Below are positions 1 through 6,391 of a stretch of 15,192 nucleotides of DNA, piece by piece. A model generated the notes under the pieces. It saw nothing but the letters and a program-made list of their open reading frames with translations, searched no databases and was not told the DNA's origin. The stretch's first letter is position 1; every line of letters begins with the position of its first letter. This DNA comes from WRIS01 sp050945135 (lineage in GTDB: Bacteria; Actinomycetota; Coriobacteriia; Coriobacteriales; Eggerthellaceae). Location of the stretch: positions 1-15,192 of the forward strand of contig JBMNSJ010000048.1 of assembly GCA_050945135.1 (NCBI GenBank), read 5' to 3'. Made by a program: the position numbers and the translations under genes.

Positions 1-1
1 A

Positions 2-94
2 CAGTTACGCTATCATTGCGAAGATAGAATCAAAAAGTCGCTTGGATGGTTAAGTCCTACCCAATATCGACAAAGCCTAGGAATCGCTGCCTAG
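2..94 (+). CDS. IS3-family transposase (OrfB), C-terminal end only, runs off the left edge
   Basis: Frame 2 is open from the window edge to a TAG at 92-94 and gives 30 residues. They include the pattern ERIK-like DRIKKSLGWLSP followed by TQYRQSLG. This is the usual end of IS3-family OrfB proteins (rve integrase domain), which finish with a (E/D)RIK..L.G.SP..YR signature just after the catalytic core. The DDE residues lie outside the window, so whether the element is intact cannot be judged. A candidate terminal inverted repeat follows three bases after the stop, as expected for an IS3 right end. The family call rests on a short but characteristic tail. Confidence 0.75.
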   Translation, partial: QLRYHCEDRIKKSLGWLSPTQYRQSLGIAA

Positions 95-96
95 AG

Positions 97-122
97 TGTC
101 CAGAAAAACGTCCGGAGCCCCA
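97..122 (+). repeat. Probable right terminal inverted repeat of the IS3-family element
   Basis: The segment starts TGTCCAGAAAAACG and ends CCCCA, so read outward it begins TGGGG and ends TGGACA. IS3-family elements have 5'-TG...CA-3' ends of about 25-40 bp placed directly after the transposase stop, and this segment fits in both sequence style and position. The left repeat is outside the window, so the pairing is unverified and the exact end (122) is an estimate. Confidence 0.55.
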
Positions 123-336
123 TTCTTGGAACTTTTCTCGTCTCGTTTTTGACACAAATAACCGGAAATCCTTCGTTTGGAATTCTGTCTCTTTCACTCG
201 TTTTTGTAATCAGCTTTATTCTGTTATGGAAGATGCCTGACCGAAAAATGTGAACAAGAGGTTTCTAAGAGCAGGGCCTTTGATTTCATTTGGTATAGTA
301 TTAAATCGTTAACCGTAATTCGAAAGAAAGAGCCCC
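123..336 (+). promoter_or_regulatory. Gap before lysC: extended -10 promoter and ribosome binding site
   Basis: TGGTATAGT at 291-299 is a TGn-extended -10 element with the hexamer TATAGT at 294-299. No good -35 lies 16-18 nt upstream, which is common for extended -10 promoters. Transcription would start near 306. A purine-rich AAAGAAAGAG ends about 4 nt before the ATG at 337 and can serve as the ribosome binding site. I looked for a lysine riboswitch or T-box core in the leader and saw neither; the predicted leader of about 30 nt is too short for one. The lysC promoter lies downstream of the IS end, so the IS need not drive it. Confidence 0.5.
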
Positions 337-1620
337 ATGGGATTGATAGTCGCGAAATTCGGAGGTACTTCGGTAGCTTCGCCTGAACGCATCCAAATGG
401 TTGCGAAAAGACTCGTCGCCATCAAACAAGCTGGAAACGATGTTGTGGCTGTGGTGTCCGCCATGGGCAAAACTACCGATGAACTAGTCGGTCTTGCTGC
501 CGCAGTTAACGAAAATCCCCCTGCCCGCGAAATGGATCGTCTTCTTTCAACGGGGGAGCAGGTTAGCATGACGCTTCTTGCGATGGCTTTAGAAGCTCGT
601 GGCTACAAAGCTAAAAGCTTTACAGGGCGACAAGCCGGTATCGTTACCAATGCTGCTCATAAGAAAGCAAAAATTAGCGAAGTTTGTGCTGATCGGATTC
701 GCGAAGCTTTAGATGAGGGATGCATCCCGGTGGTAGCCGGTTTCCAGGGAATTGATGAGAACGGCGATATTACTACACTTGGTCGCGGCGGTTCTGATAC
801 CACTGCTGTTGCGGTGGCCTGGGGAATTGGTGCTGACGTTTGCGAAATCTATTCCGATGTCGATGGCGTTTATACGGCTGATCCTCGCGTAGCTCCACGT
901 GCTCGAAAGCTTTCTGCTATCAACTACGATGACATGCTTGAGCTTTCTTCGGTAGGAGCTGGAGTTCTTCAAATGCGAGCAGTGGAATTCGCACGTAAGT
1001 ACAAAGTAGTTATCTATGCCCTTTCGGCTTTTAGCGAAGCTGAGGGCACGTATATAAAGGAGGCGACATCGCCAATGGAAGAAGCGGTTATTACAGGAAT
1101 CGCGCATGATACCTCTGAGGTTAAGGTAACCATTCGTGGCGTGCCGGATATGACAGGCGTCGCAGCAAAGGTATTTTCTGCAATAGCGGGCAATACCGTC
1201 AATACTGACATGATTATTCAAAATATTTCCGAGGATGGATTTACTGATATCAGCTTTACCTGCCCCGATGCTGATCTTGAGCGCGCGCGTGAAACCGTAG
1301 AGCGTATATTGCCCGAAATTGGCGCACGTGAATACGATGTCGATGAGGATATCGTAAAAGTGAGCATTGTTGGCACCGGAATGAAATCGAGTCCAGGCGT
1401 GGCAGCAAAAGCCTTCACGGCTTTAGCTGACAACAACATAAATATCCTTGCAATCTCAACTTCGCCAATTCGTTTGTCAGTTGTGGTTGATGAGGCTCAG
1501 ACGGTTGAGGCGGTTCGCTGTTTGCACACTGCTTTCGACCTTGATTCTGATTCAGTGTTTGAGGAAACGCAGCTTTCTGCCGAAGAGATTGCTGCAAAGA
1601 TGAATAAAGGACGGAACTAG
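337..1620 (+). CDS. lysC: Aspartate kinase, alpha subunit (class with tandem ACT domains)
   Basis: This 427-residue protein phosphorylates L-aspartate to 4-phospho-aspartate, the first step of the lysine, threonine, methionine and diaminopimelate branch. The amino-acid kinase domain spans about residues 1-240. It has the KFGGTS nucleotide-binding motif at 7-12, FTGRQAG at 95-101, GRGGSDTTA at 149-157 and the SDVDGVYTADPR segment near 173-184. Two ACT domains follow at about 262-335 and 341-405; in this family they bind the lysine and/or threonine feedback inhibitor. The length matches alpha subunits of the Bacillus AKII and Corynebacterium LysC type. An internal start at codon 247 probably also yields the beta subunit. 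asd follows 37 nt downstream, a classic operon pair. Confidence 0.96.
   Translation: MGLIVAKFGGTSVASPERIQMVAKRLVAIKQAGNDVVAVVSAMGKTTDELVGLAAAVNENPPAREMDRLLSTGEQVSMTLLAMALEARGYKAKSFTGRQAGIVTNAAHKKAKISEVCADRIREALDEGCIPVVAGFQGIDENGDITTLGRGGSDTTAVAVAWGIGADVCEIYSDVDGVYTADPRVAPRARKLSAINYDDMLELSSVGAGVLQMRAVEFARKYKVVIYALSAFSEAEGTYIKEATSPMEEAVITGIAHDTSEVKVTIRGVPDMTGVAAKVFSAIAGNTVNTDMIIQNISEDGFTDISFTCPDADLERARETVERILPEIGAREYDVDEDIVKVSIVGTGMKSSPGVAAKAFTALADNNINILAISTSPIRLSVVVDEAQTVEAVRCLHTAFDLDSDSVFEETQLSAEEIAAKMNKGRN
1056..1077 (+). promoter_or_regulatory. Internal ribosome binding site and ATG inside lysC
   Basis: AAAGGAGG at 1056-1063 is a near-perfect Shine-Dalgarno sequence. The ATG at 1075-1077 follows after 11 nt and is in frame as codon 247 of lysC. 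Such an SD stands out inside a coding region, and it falls at the boundary between the kinase and ACT regions. B. subtilis AKII and C. glutamicum LysC use an internal start at nearly the same place to make a beta subunit. The 11-nt spacer is slightly long. Confidence 0.7.
1075..1620 (+). CDS. lysC: Aspartate kinase beta subunit from the internal start (regulatory ACT-domain chain)
   Basis: Starting at Met247 of the alpha chain, the product would be 181 residues holding only the two ACT domains. In alpha2-beta2 aspartate kinases this chain has no catalytic residues and helps form the effector-binding interface. Known beta subunits are of similar size (about 160-175 residues). The evidence is the strong internal SD and the conserved location of the start. 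Actual translation is inferred and not visible in the sequence. Confidence 0.6.
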   Translation: MEEAVITGIAHDTSEVKVTIRGVPDMTGVAAKVFSAIAGNTVNTDMIIQNISEDGFTDISFTCPDADLERARETVERILPEIGAREYDVDEDIVKVSIVGTGMKSSPGVAAKAFTALADNNINILAISTSPIRLSVVVDEAQTVEAVRCLHTAFDLDSDSVFEETQLSAEEIAAKMNKGRN

Positions 1621-1657
1621 ATCAAGCGATTGCTTGAGAAAAGCAGGAGGATTAATC

Positions 1658-2698
1658 ATGGCTTGGAACAAAGAAATGCCAGCGAATCCCCGCGTTGCCG
1701 TTGCAGGTGCAACAGGTGCCGTCGGGCAAGAGATTCTCGAGATTCTTCACGAACTCGATTTTCCAGCATCAGAGGTGAAAGCGCTTGCTTCTGCACGCTC
1801 GGCAGGTAAGACAGTTCCATTTAAAGGCTGCGGCCAGGTGCCAGCAGGTGATCTTACTATTCAAGAGATGACTCCAGCTTCTTTTGAGGGTGTCGATATT
1901 GCATTGTTCTCGTGCGGATCCGATCTCTCGAAAGAACTACGGGAGGCAGTTGTTTCTGCGGGCGCGGTAATGATTGATAATTCGAGCGCTTTCCGCATGG
2001 AAGAAGATGTTCCTTTGGTTGTTCCCGAGGTAAACCCTGGTGACGCGAAGAAGCATTCCGGAGTGATCGCAAATCCGAATTGTTCGACAATCCAAATGGT
2101 GGTTGCGCTCAAGCCTCTCTACGATTTAGCTCCTATTTCACGCGTGGTTGTTTCAACCTATCAAGCTACCAGCGGTGGTGGAGCTCCGGCGATGGCTGAG
2201 CTTTTCAATCAGACGAAAGAGTTTTTAAATGGCGAAGAATTAACCATCAAGGCATTCAAGCATCAGATTGCGTTTAATTGCATTCCTCATATCGACGTCT
2301 TTATGGACGATGATTTCACTAAAGAAGAGTGGAAAATGGTGGTTGAGACCAAAAAGATTATGGGCGATCCCAATATCGCGGTTGCTGCCACCTGCGTACG
2401 TGTTCCTGTATTGCGCAGTCATGCCGAGTCTATCAATGTTGAGTTTACTAAGGAAATCAGTGTTGAGGATGCCCGCGTAGCATTTGAGAACGCTTCAGGT
2501 GTTTCGCTTATGGATGAGCCTGCCAAGGATTCATACCCGATGCCGGGCTTGCTTGCAGGAACGAACGATACCTACGTTGGACGCTTGCGCAAAGATCCAA
2601 CCGTTGAGAACGGGCTTGCATTCTGGGTTGTTGCAGATCAAATTCGCAAAGGCGCTGCTCTTAACACCGTGCAGATTGCAGAGTTGCTGCTGCCATAG
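1658..2698 (+). CDS. asd: Aspartate-semialdehyde dehydrogenase
   Basis: This 346-residue NADPH-dependent enzyme reduces 4-phospho-aspartate to aspartate semialdehyde, acting directly after LysC. The Rossmann motif GATGAVG is at residues 17-23. The catalytic Cys142 sits in NPNCST, Gln169 in YQATSGGG, and the general-base His255 in RSHAES. I chose the ATG at 1658 because AGGAGG at 1645-1650 lies 7 nt before it. A longer frame opening with TTG at 1634 would run across this ribosome binding site and adds eight non-conserved residues. The gene is probably cotranscribed with lysC and ends before a strong hairpin. Confidence 0.96.
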   Translation: MAWNKEMPANPRVAVAGATGAVGQEILEILHELDFPASEVKALASARSAGKTVPFKGCGQVPAGDLTIQEMTPASFEGVDIALFSCGSDLSKELREAVVSAGAVMIDNSSAFRMEEDVPLVVPEVNPGDAKKHSGVIANPNCSTIQMVVALKPLYDLAPISRVVVSTYQATSGGGAPAMAELFNQTKEFLNGEELTIKAFKHQIAFNCIPHIDVFMDDDFTKEEWKMVVETKKIMGDPNIAVAATCVRVPVLRSHAESINVEFTKEISVEDARVAFENASGVSLMDEPAKDSYPMPGLLAGTNDTYVGRLRKDPTVENGLAFWVVADQIRKGAALNTVQIAELLLP

Positions 2699-2715
2699 AC
2701 ATTTGAATATATAGG

Positions 2716-2754
2716 AAGAAGGCGGATTATCAAGCATGAGTAATCCGCCTTCTT
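2716..2754. terminator. Hairpin between convergent asd and padR, probably a bidirectional terminator
   Basis: AAGAAGGCGGATTA at 2716-2729 pairs perfectly with TAATCCGCCTTCTT at 2741-2754. The stem is 14 bp and the loop 11 nt. It starts 17 nt after the asd stop. There is no long T-run on either strand beyond the TTCTT-type arm ends, so termination efficiency is uncertain, but position and stem strength favour a terminator serving asd and, on the other strand, padR. Confidence 0.75.
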
Positions 2755-2873
2755 GCGTCTGCGCAGCATAGTCCGTTTAATCTTATGTTTAAGAACCATT
2801 GGTAGTGGATATCTGCGCGGGATATGTTTGGTTAGAAAGAGCTGAGTCTACAATATGTAATCGTATATAGGTT

Positions 2874-3209
2874 TTATGCGCCCCTTCTTAATTCAGAAAC
2901 TGCCTCATTGAGCTTGTTCCATTCTTCCGACATTTCGTCGAGGTACTTTCGGCCTTCATCAGTTATCGAGTAATACTTTCGCGGGGGCAGACCCTCGCTT
3001 ACTTGCTGCCAGTTTGCCTCAACTGACCCTCCGTCAAGCAGACGTCGAAGGAGAGGGTAGATGGTACTTTCCTTTGCTGTTGTTATCGGCCACGTGCTGA
3101 GTTCATTCATGATCTCATAGCCATAACACGGCTTCTCTTTTATCAGAAGAAGGATGCAGTACTCCAACGACCCCTTTTTTAGCTGCTTTGACCAGTCTTC
3201 GATACTCAT
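2874..3209 (-). CDS. PadR-family transcriptional regulator
   Basis: This 111-residue protein is a typical small PadR (subfamily 2) regulator. The winged helix-turn-helix covers about residues 10-90, with GSLEYCILLLI at the start, YGYEIMNEL in the second helix, STIYPLLRRL as the recognition-helix hallmark, and RKYYSITDEGRKYL in the wing. The last 20 residues form the short dimerisation helix. PadR proteins are usually repressors, often released by small aromatic or antimicrobial compounds, and often autoregulate. No transporter or HAAS/DUF1700 partner lies next to it, so its targets are unknown. AGGG lies 4 nt upstream of the ATG on the minus strand. It converges on asd across the shared hairpin. 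Confidence 0.9.
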   Translation of the reverse strand: MSIEDWSKQLKKGSLEYCILLLIKEKPCYGYEIMNELSTWPITTAKESTIYPLLRRLLDGGSVEANWQQVSEGLPPRKYYSITDEGRKYLDEMSEEWNKLNEAVSELRRGA

Positions 3210-3251
3210 GTATCCCTAAATACCTTCTATAACGATGTATATTGATTAAAG

Positions 3252-3298
3252 TATGTATATCGCTTTGCATAGTATATATTATCCTGGGGATATTGCAA
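3252..3298 (-). promoter_or_regulatory. padR promoter with overlapping operator-like dyad
   Basis: Read on the minus strand, TTGCAA (3298-3293) and TATACT (3276-3271) are separated by 16 nt and form a plausible sigma-A promoter. Transcription would start near 3264, 55 nt before the padR ATG. The plus strand shows TATGTA-N8-TGCATA at 3252-3271, an imperfect dyad (5 of 6 pairs) that touches the -10 and start site. PadR operators commonly have ATGT-N8-ACAT geometry, so this is a candidate autoregulatory site. ATGTATAT is also directly repeated at 3235-3242 and 3253-3260. Confidence 0.5.
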
Positions 3299-3319
3299 GC
3301 ACCTATCTTCAAAAACAAT

Positions 3320-3354
3320 CTCACATCCCATATCTCACATCCCATATCCCATAT
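3320..3354. repeat. Short tandem repeat, 14-nt unit, two and a half copies
   Basis: CTCACATCCCATAT occurs at 3320-3333 and again, identically, at 3334-3347. A half unit CCCATAT follows at 3348-3354. The stretch lies between padR and tlyA and has no coding signal. Perfect identity suggests recent slippage. No function can be assigned. Confidence 0.8.
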
Positions 3355-3466
3355 TTCGCTTTCCGAATTCAATATCTGCATTCAGTATTCTGCTATCAAC
3401 TTTCGAATTCGCGAATCAGGTTCTAGATGCGATTTTGTTATCGAAAGCTAAAGGCGTAGAGCTGCC

Positions 3467-3499
3467 GAAGAGTAAACGAAGAGCAAACGAAGAACACGC
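3467..3499. repeat. 11-nt tandem repeat, three copies, just before a parS-like site
   Basis: GAAGAGTAAAC (3467-3477), GAAGAGCAAAC (3478-3488) and the more diverged GAAGAACACGC (3489-3499) are consecutive. The array ends 7 nt before the parS-like palindrome. The 11-nt period is close to one helical turn, so the repeats would face the same side of the DNA. Any role is speculative. Confidence 0.65.
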
Positions 3500-3506
3500 A
3501 CGCAAA

Positions 3507-3522
3507 TGTTTCACGTGAAGCA
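3507..3522. other. parS-like site (ParB/Spo0J binding site)
   Basis: TGTTTCACGTGAAGCA matches the conserved bacterial parS sequence TGTTNCACGTGAAACA at 15 of 16 positions. The only difference is G for A at position 14, which also breaks the palindrome at one pair. It lies in non-coding DNA between padR and tlyA. parS sites load the ParB clamp for chromosome partition and usually cluster around the replication origin, so this part of the genome may be origin-proximal. parA, parB and DnaA boxes are not in the window. Confidence 0.65.
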
Positions 3523-3703
3523 TTAAGCGAGCTCAGATAGCGGAATTGGGCAGTAGCTGTGGAAGATACGTATGGTTTCTGTAGCAATCGAGGTCGATTA
3601 TGTATGGTTTTGGTAGTAAACGGAAGCAGAGTGCGAGAGAATCTGGGAGTTGGCGTAGATCTAGGCTGCTGGAACTCTGTTGGTACGCTTTCTGTAAGAA
3701 AGA

Positions 3704-3739
3704 ACTTTCGCAAAGACAGACCAGGCTATAATGCTTCTA
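3704..3739 (+). promoter_or_regulatory. tlyA promoter, probably giving a leaderless transcript
   Basis: A perfect TATAAT lies at 3727-3732 with a weak -35 candidate, ACTTTC, at 3704-3709 (17-nt spacer). Transcription would be expected to start 6-8 nt after the -10, at or within one base of the A of the tlyA ATG (3739). No Shine-Dalgarno precedes that ATG. Leaderless mRNAs are common in actinobacteria. Confidence 0.6.
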
Positions 3740-4503
3740 TGAGCAAAGTCAGATTGGATACATTATTGATTGAGCGGGGAGATTTCCCCGATAAAGATGC
3801 TGCCTTACGTGCTGTTTTGGCGCGCGAAGTAAAGGTTGGAGATGAATACGCCACGAGTGCAGCTATTCTTGTCAGCCCTGATGCTGAAGTCAGTGTAAAG
3901 GGCCGGAAGCGTTTTGTCTCGCGTGGTGGGTTCAAGCTGCAGGCGGCTCTCGACGCATTTAACCAGGAAGTCAAGGGATCACGTTGTCTAGATATTGGCT
4001 CTTCTACGGGAGGCTTCACCGACTGCTTACTTCAGGCGGGCGCACAAGAAGTCAGCTGCGTCGATGTGAATTACGGGCAACTGGCCTGGCAGCTACGTCA
4101 AGATGAGCGCGTAAAGGTTTTTGAGCGCACAAATATTAAGCTTGCAGATCCGACACAGCTCAAGGCTCCCTTCGACATGATAGTTGTTGATGTCAGCTTT
4201 ATTGGATTGAGCCGTCTCGCGCCGACGTTTGCTCGCTACTCTCAAGATGGAACAGTGTTTATCGGCTTGGTTAAACCTCAATTCGAGTCGCGCCCAGAAG
4301 AAAATGTCGGTGGGGTTGTGCGTGACGAGTCGGTTCGTCAACGGGTAGTAGAAGAGGTGAACGAAGCTCTTGAGCAGGTTGGATTCGTTCTCGATGGCGT
4401 TATCGAATCGCCCGTTATTGGTCCAGCCGGAAATGTGGAATATCTGGTGCGAGCAGTTTTTGAGAACCCTGCAGATGCAAACGAAAAGAAGGGAAGCTTG
4501 TGA
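3739..4503 (+). CDS. tlyA: TlyA family 16S/23S rRNA 2'-O-methyltransferase (hemolysin A-like)
   Basis: This 254-residue protein is predicted to methylate ribose 2'-OH of cytidines in 16S and 23S rRNA, the TlyA activity that determines capreomycin sensitivity in mycobacteria. An S4 RNA-binding domain covers about residues 4-62, with RLDTLLIERG at its start. A FtsJ/RrmJ-type methyltransferase domain follows, with the SAM motif LDIGSSTGGFTD at 84-95. The K-D-K-E set appears as Lys66, Asp151, Lys179 and Glu234. I chose the ATG at 3739 because the S4 domain begins immediately after it and a TATAAT sits 7 nt upstream. A frame extending back to a GTG at 3559 adds 60 residues unlike any TlyA. The stop overlaps the next gene's GTG. 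Confidence 0.95.
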   Translation: MSKVRLDTLLIERGDFPDKDAALRAVLAREVKVGDEYATSAAILVSPDAEVSVKGRKRFVSRGGFKLQAALDAFNQEVKGSRCLDIGSSTGGFTDCLLQAGAQEVSCVDVNYGQLAWQLRQDERVKVFERTNIKLADPTQLKAPFDMIVVDVSFIGLSRLAPTFARYSQDGTVFIGLVKPQFESRPEENVGGVVRDESVRQRVVEEVNEALEQVGFVLDGVIESPVIGPAGNVEYLVRAVFENPADANEKKGSL

Positions 4504-4868
4504 GCACGCTCGGCAATATTGTCTGGTTCATTTTTGCTGGACTTTGGCAAGGTATAAGCTGGTGTCTTATCGGTGCGCTGTGGTGCATCAGCATCATTGG
4601 CATTCCCGTTGGCTTGCAATGCTTCAAGATGGCAGGTCTGGCATTTTTTCCCTTTGGAAAAGAGGTAGTCTATGGAGGAGGCGTGCCTTCTGTATTTGCC
4701 AACGTATTCTGGTTGATATTCGGAGGAGTGTTTCTCGCGTTGGAAGCGCTGCTCAATGGCGTTATCCTCTGCATCACGATAGTTGGAATTCCCTTCGGGA
4801 TACAATGCTTTAAGCAGGCAAAACTTGCTCTTGTGCCTTTTGGCGCAGAAATACGAAAAGCTAGTTAA
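4500..4868 (+). CDS. yccF: YccF-domain (DUF307) inner membrane protein
   Basis: The GTG start overlaps the tlyA stop (GTGA), and GAAGGGAAG just upstream serves as ribosome binding site, so translation is probably coupled. The 122-residue product is highly hydrophobic. It has an internal duplication: GIPVGLQCFK...PFGKEV around residues 34-56 recurs as GIPFGIQCFK...PFGAEI around 96-118, each repeat preceded by a membrane segment (about 8-35 and 68-97). That pattern defines the YccF family of membrane proteins of unknown function, sometimes found beside transporters. Its link to rRNA methylation by TlyA, if any, is unknown. Confidence 0.9.
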   Translation: MSTLGNIVWFIFAGLWQGISWCLIGALWCISIIGIPVGLQCFKMAGLAFFPFGKEVVYGGGVPSVFANVFWLIFGGVFLALEALLNGVILCITIVGIPFGIQCFKQAKLALVPFGAEIRKAS

Positions 4869-4889
4869 GGCGGAATTGTAGATTAGGCC

Positions 4890-4965
4890 AAGCCAAAGCA
4901 AAACCAAGCTGAAGACATGACGAAGCCAAAGCAAAATCAAGCTGAAGCCAAGCCAAAGCTTAGGT
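4890..4965. repeat. 33-nt-period imperfect tandem repeat downstream of yccF
   Basis: A 25-nt block beginning AAGCCAAAGCAAAACCAAGC at 4890-4914 recurs at 4923-4947 with a single change (C to T). A partial third copy, GCCAAGCCAAAGC, is at 4948-4960. The array lies in the gap between yccF and the convergent DUF711 gene, and I see no stable terminator hairpin there. One frame encodes a monotonous A/K/P/Q pattern, but no start or ribosome binding site supports a gene. Confidence 0.75.
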
Positions 4966-5020
4966 AGAGCCCATCAACTAAATCCTAATAGCAAACGCTT
5001 ACAGATTGTAGTTGTTCGTG

Positions 5021-6385
5021 TTAGTTTTTTAAGCTGTTAAGCGGAGCCGGGAAGCGTCCTCCTCGATGCGCAAACACATTACCCGCATGCTGATTAACTG
5101 GCATTACTGGTGCATAGCCGAGCAAACCACCAAATTCGAGACTCTCGCCAGCCTTTTTCCCTATGGCTGGAATGATGCGAACCGCGGTTGTCTTCGTGTT
5201 GATGACGCCAATCGCACATTCGTCAGCGATGATTCCAAAGATGGTTTCTGCGGTAGTGTCTCCTGGAACCGCAATCATGTCGAGTCCGACAGAGCAAACG
5301 CAGGTCATTGCTTCTAGTTTTTCGAGGCTCAAAGCACCCATTTCGGCAGCGCGAATCATGCCAGCATCTTCTGACACGGGGATGAAAGCTCCTGATAATC
5401 CTCCAACCGAAGAAGAAGCCATAACGCCACCTTTCTTGACGGCGTCGTTGAGCATCGCAAGTGCAGCTGTTGTTCCTGGTCCACCACAGGTCCCAACGCC
5501 GATTGCCTCCAAAATCTCTGCAACCGAATCACCCTCTGCGGGGGTGGGGGCCAGCGAAAGATCAAGGATGCCTTGTTGAACACCGAGACGCTTGGAGGCC
5601 TCACGTGCCATAAGTTCTCCTGCGCGCGTAATTTTGAAAGCGGTTGCTTTGATGGCTTCGGCAACACTTGTGATATCGGCGTCTTTAGGCAGGTCGGCAA
5701 GAACTGCGCGAACCACGCCGGGGCCCGAAACACCGACATTGATAACTTCATCGGCTTCGCCGCTTCCGTGGAAAGCGCCAGCCATGAAGGGGTTATCTTC
5801 CACGGCGTTGGCGAAAACAACGAGTTTTGCGCAACCGATACACTCACGATCGGCTGTGGCGTGTGCGGTTTTGAGAATGGTCTCGCTCATTTTGAGCACA
5901 GCGTCCATATTGATTCCCGCACGTGTTGATGCAACATTGACCGAAGAGCAGACACAATCGGTTACTGTGAGCGCGTGGGGAATCGACTCGATGAGTTTGT
6001 TGTCAGCCGCAGAAGCGCCTTTATGTACGAGAGCAGAAAAGCCTCCGACAAAATCAACGCCAGCATTCTTGCCAGCGCGATCCATTGCTTCGGCGATGGG
6101 GGTAAGATCGTAAGCCGAAGTTGCCGCACAAATTTCTGCAATCGGTGTTACCGAGATTCGCTTATTCACGATGGGGATGCCGTATTCTCTCTCGAGCTGT
6201 TCAACAGTGGGAACGAGCTTTTCGGCAGCAGAAGTCATGCGATCGTAGACTTTGGTAGCCATTACATCGATATCCTCGTGCGTGCAGCCTCGCAGATTAA
6301 GCCCAAGCGTAATAGTGCGAATATCGAGATTCTGTTTGTTGATCATCGCTAGGGTTTCGGCGATTTCTGCTGGGGTGATCTGCAT
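5021..6385 (-). CDS. UPF0210 / DUF711 family protein (annotated as 'PFL family protein')
   Basis: The 454-residue length is standard for UPF0210 (about 450). Family hallmarks are the ITLGLNLRGC segment near 26-34, the VTDCVCSSVNVAST region near 141-154, CIGCAKLVVFANAVEDNPFMAG near 182-203, CGGPGTTAALAMLNDAV near 300-316, and CVCSVGLDMIAVPGDT near 362-377. The CxC and CxxC pairs (144/146, 182/185, 362/364) suggest metal or redox chemistry, but no activity is established for the family. The 'PFL' label comes from weak similarity to pyruvate formate-lyase, and the catalytic Cys and glycyl-radical features are not evident. GAGGA lies 4 nt before the ATG on the minus strand. The ACT-domain protein that often precedes this gene elsewhere is absent here. 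Confidence 0.93.
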   Translation of the reverse strand: MQITPAEIAETLAMINKQNLDIRTITLGLNLRGCTHEDIDVMATKVYDRMTSAAEKLVPTVEQLEREYGIPIVNKRISVTPIAEICAATSAYDLTPIAEAMDRAGKNAGVDFVGGFSALVHKGASAADNKLIESIPHALTVTDCVCSSVNVASTRAGINMDAVLKMSETILKTAHATADRECIGCAKLVVFANAVEDNPFMAGAFHGSGEADEVINVGVSGPGVVRAVLADLPKDADITSVAEAIKATAFKITRAGELMAREASKRLGVQQGILDLSLAPTPAEGDSVAEILEAIGVGTCGGPGTTAALAMLNDAVKKGGVMASSSVGGLSGAFIPVSEDAGMIRAAEMGALSLEKLEAMTCVCSVGLDMIAVPGDTTAETIFGIIADECAIGVINTKTTAVRIIPAIGKKAGESLEFGGLLGYAPVMPVNQHAGNVFAHRGGRFPAPLNSLKN

Positions 6386-6391
6386 CGGTCC

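Noticed and set aside
46..240. 64-codon plus-strand ORF at the left edge
   Set aside because: It overlaps the IS3 transposase tail and terminal repeat in another frame, has no ribosome binding site and matches no family.
241..336. Lysine riboswitch or T-box upstream of lysC
   Set aside because: No lysine-riboswitch core or T-box sequence is visible, and the promoter predicted at 291-299 leaves only about 30 nt of leader.
3115..3381. 88-codon minus-strand ORF overlapping padR
   Set aside because: It is a shadow of the padR gene plus the tandem repeat at 3320-3354; no ribosome binding site or domain.
3559..3738. 60-residue N-terminal extension of TlyA
   Set aside because: The extra residues do not resemble TlyA, and a TATAAT promoter lies inside this segment 7 nt before the conserved start.
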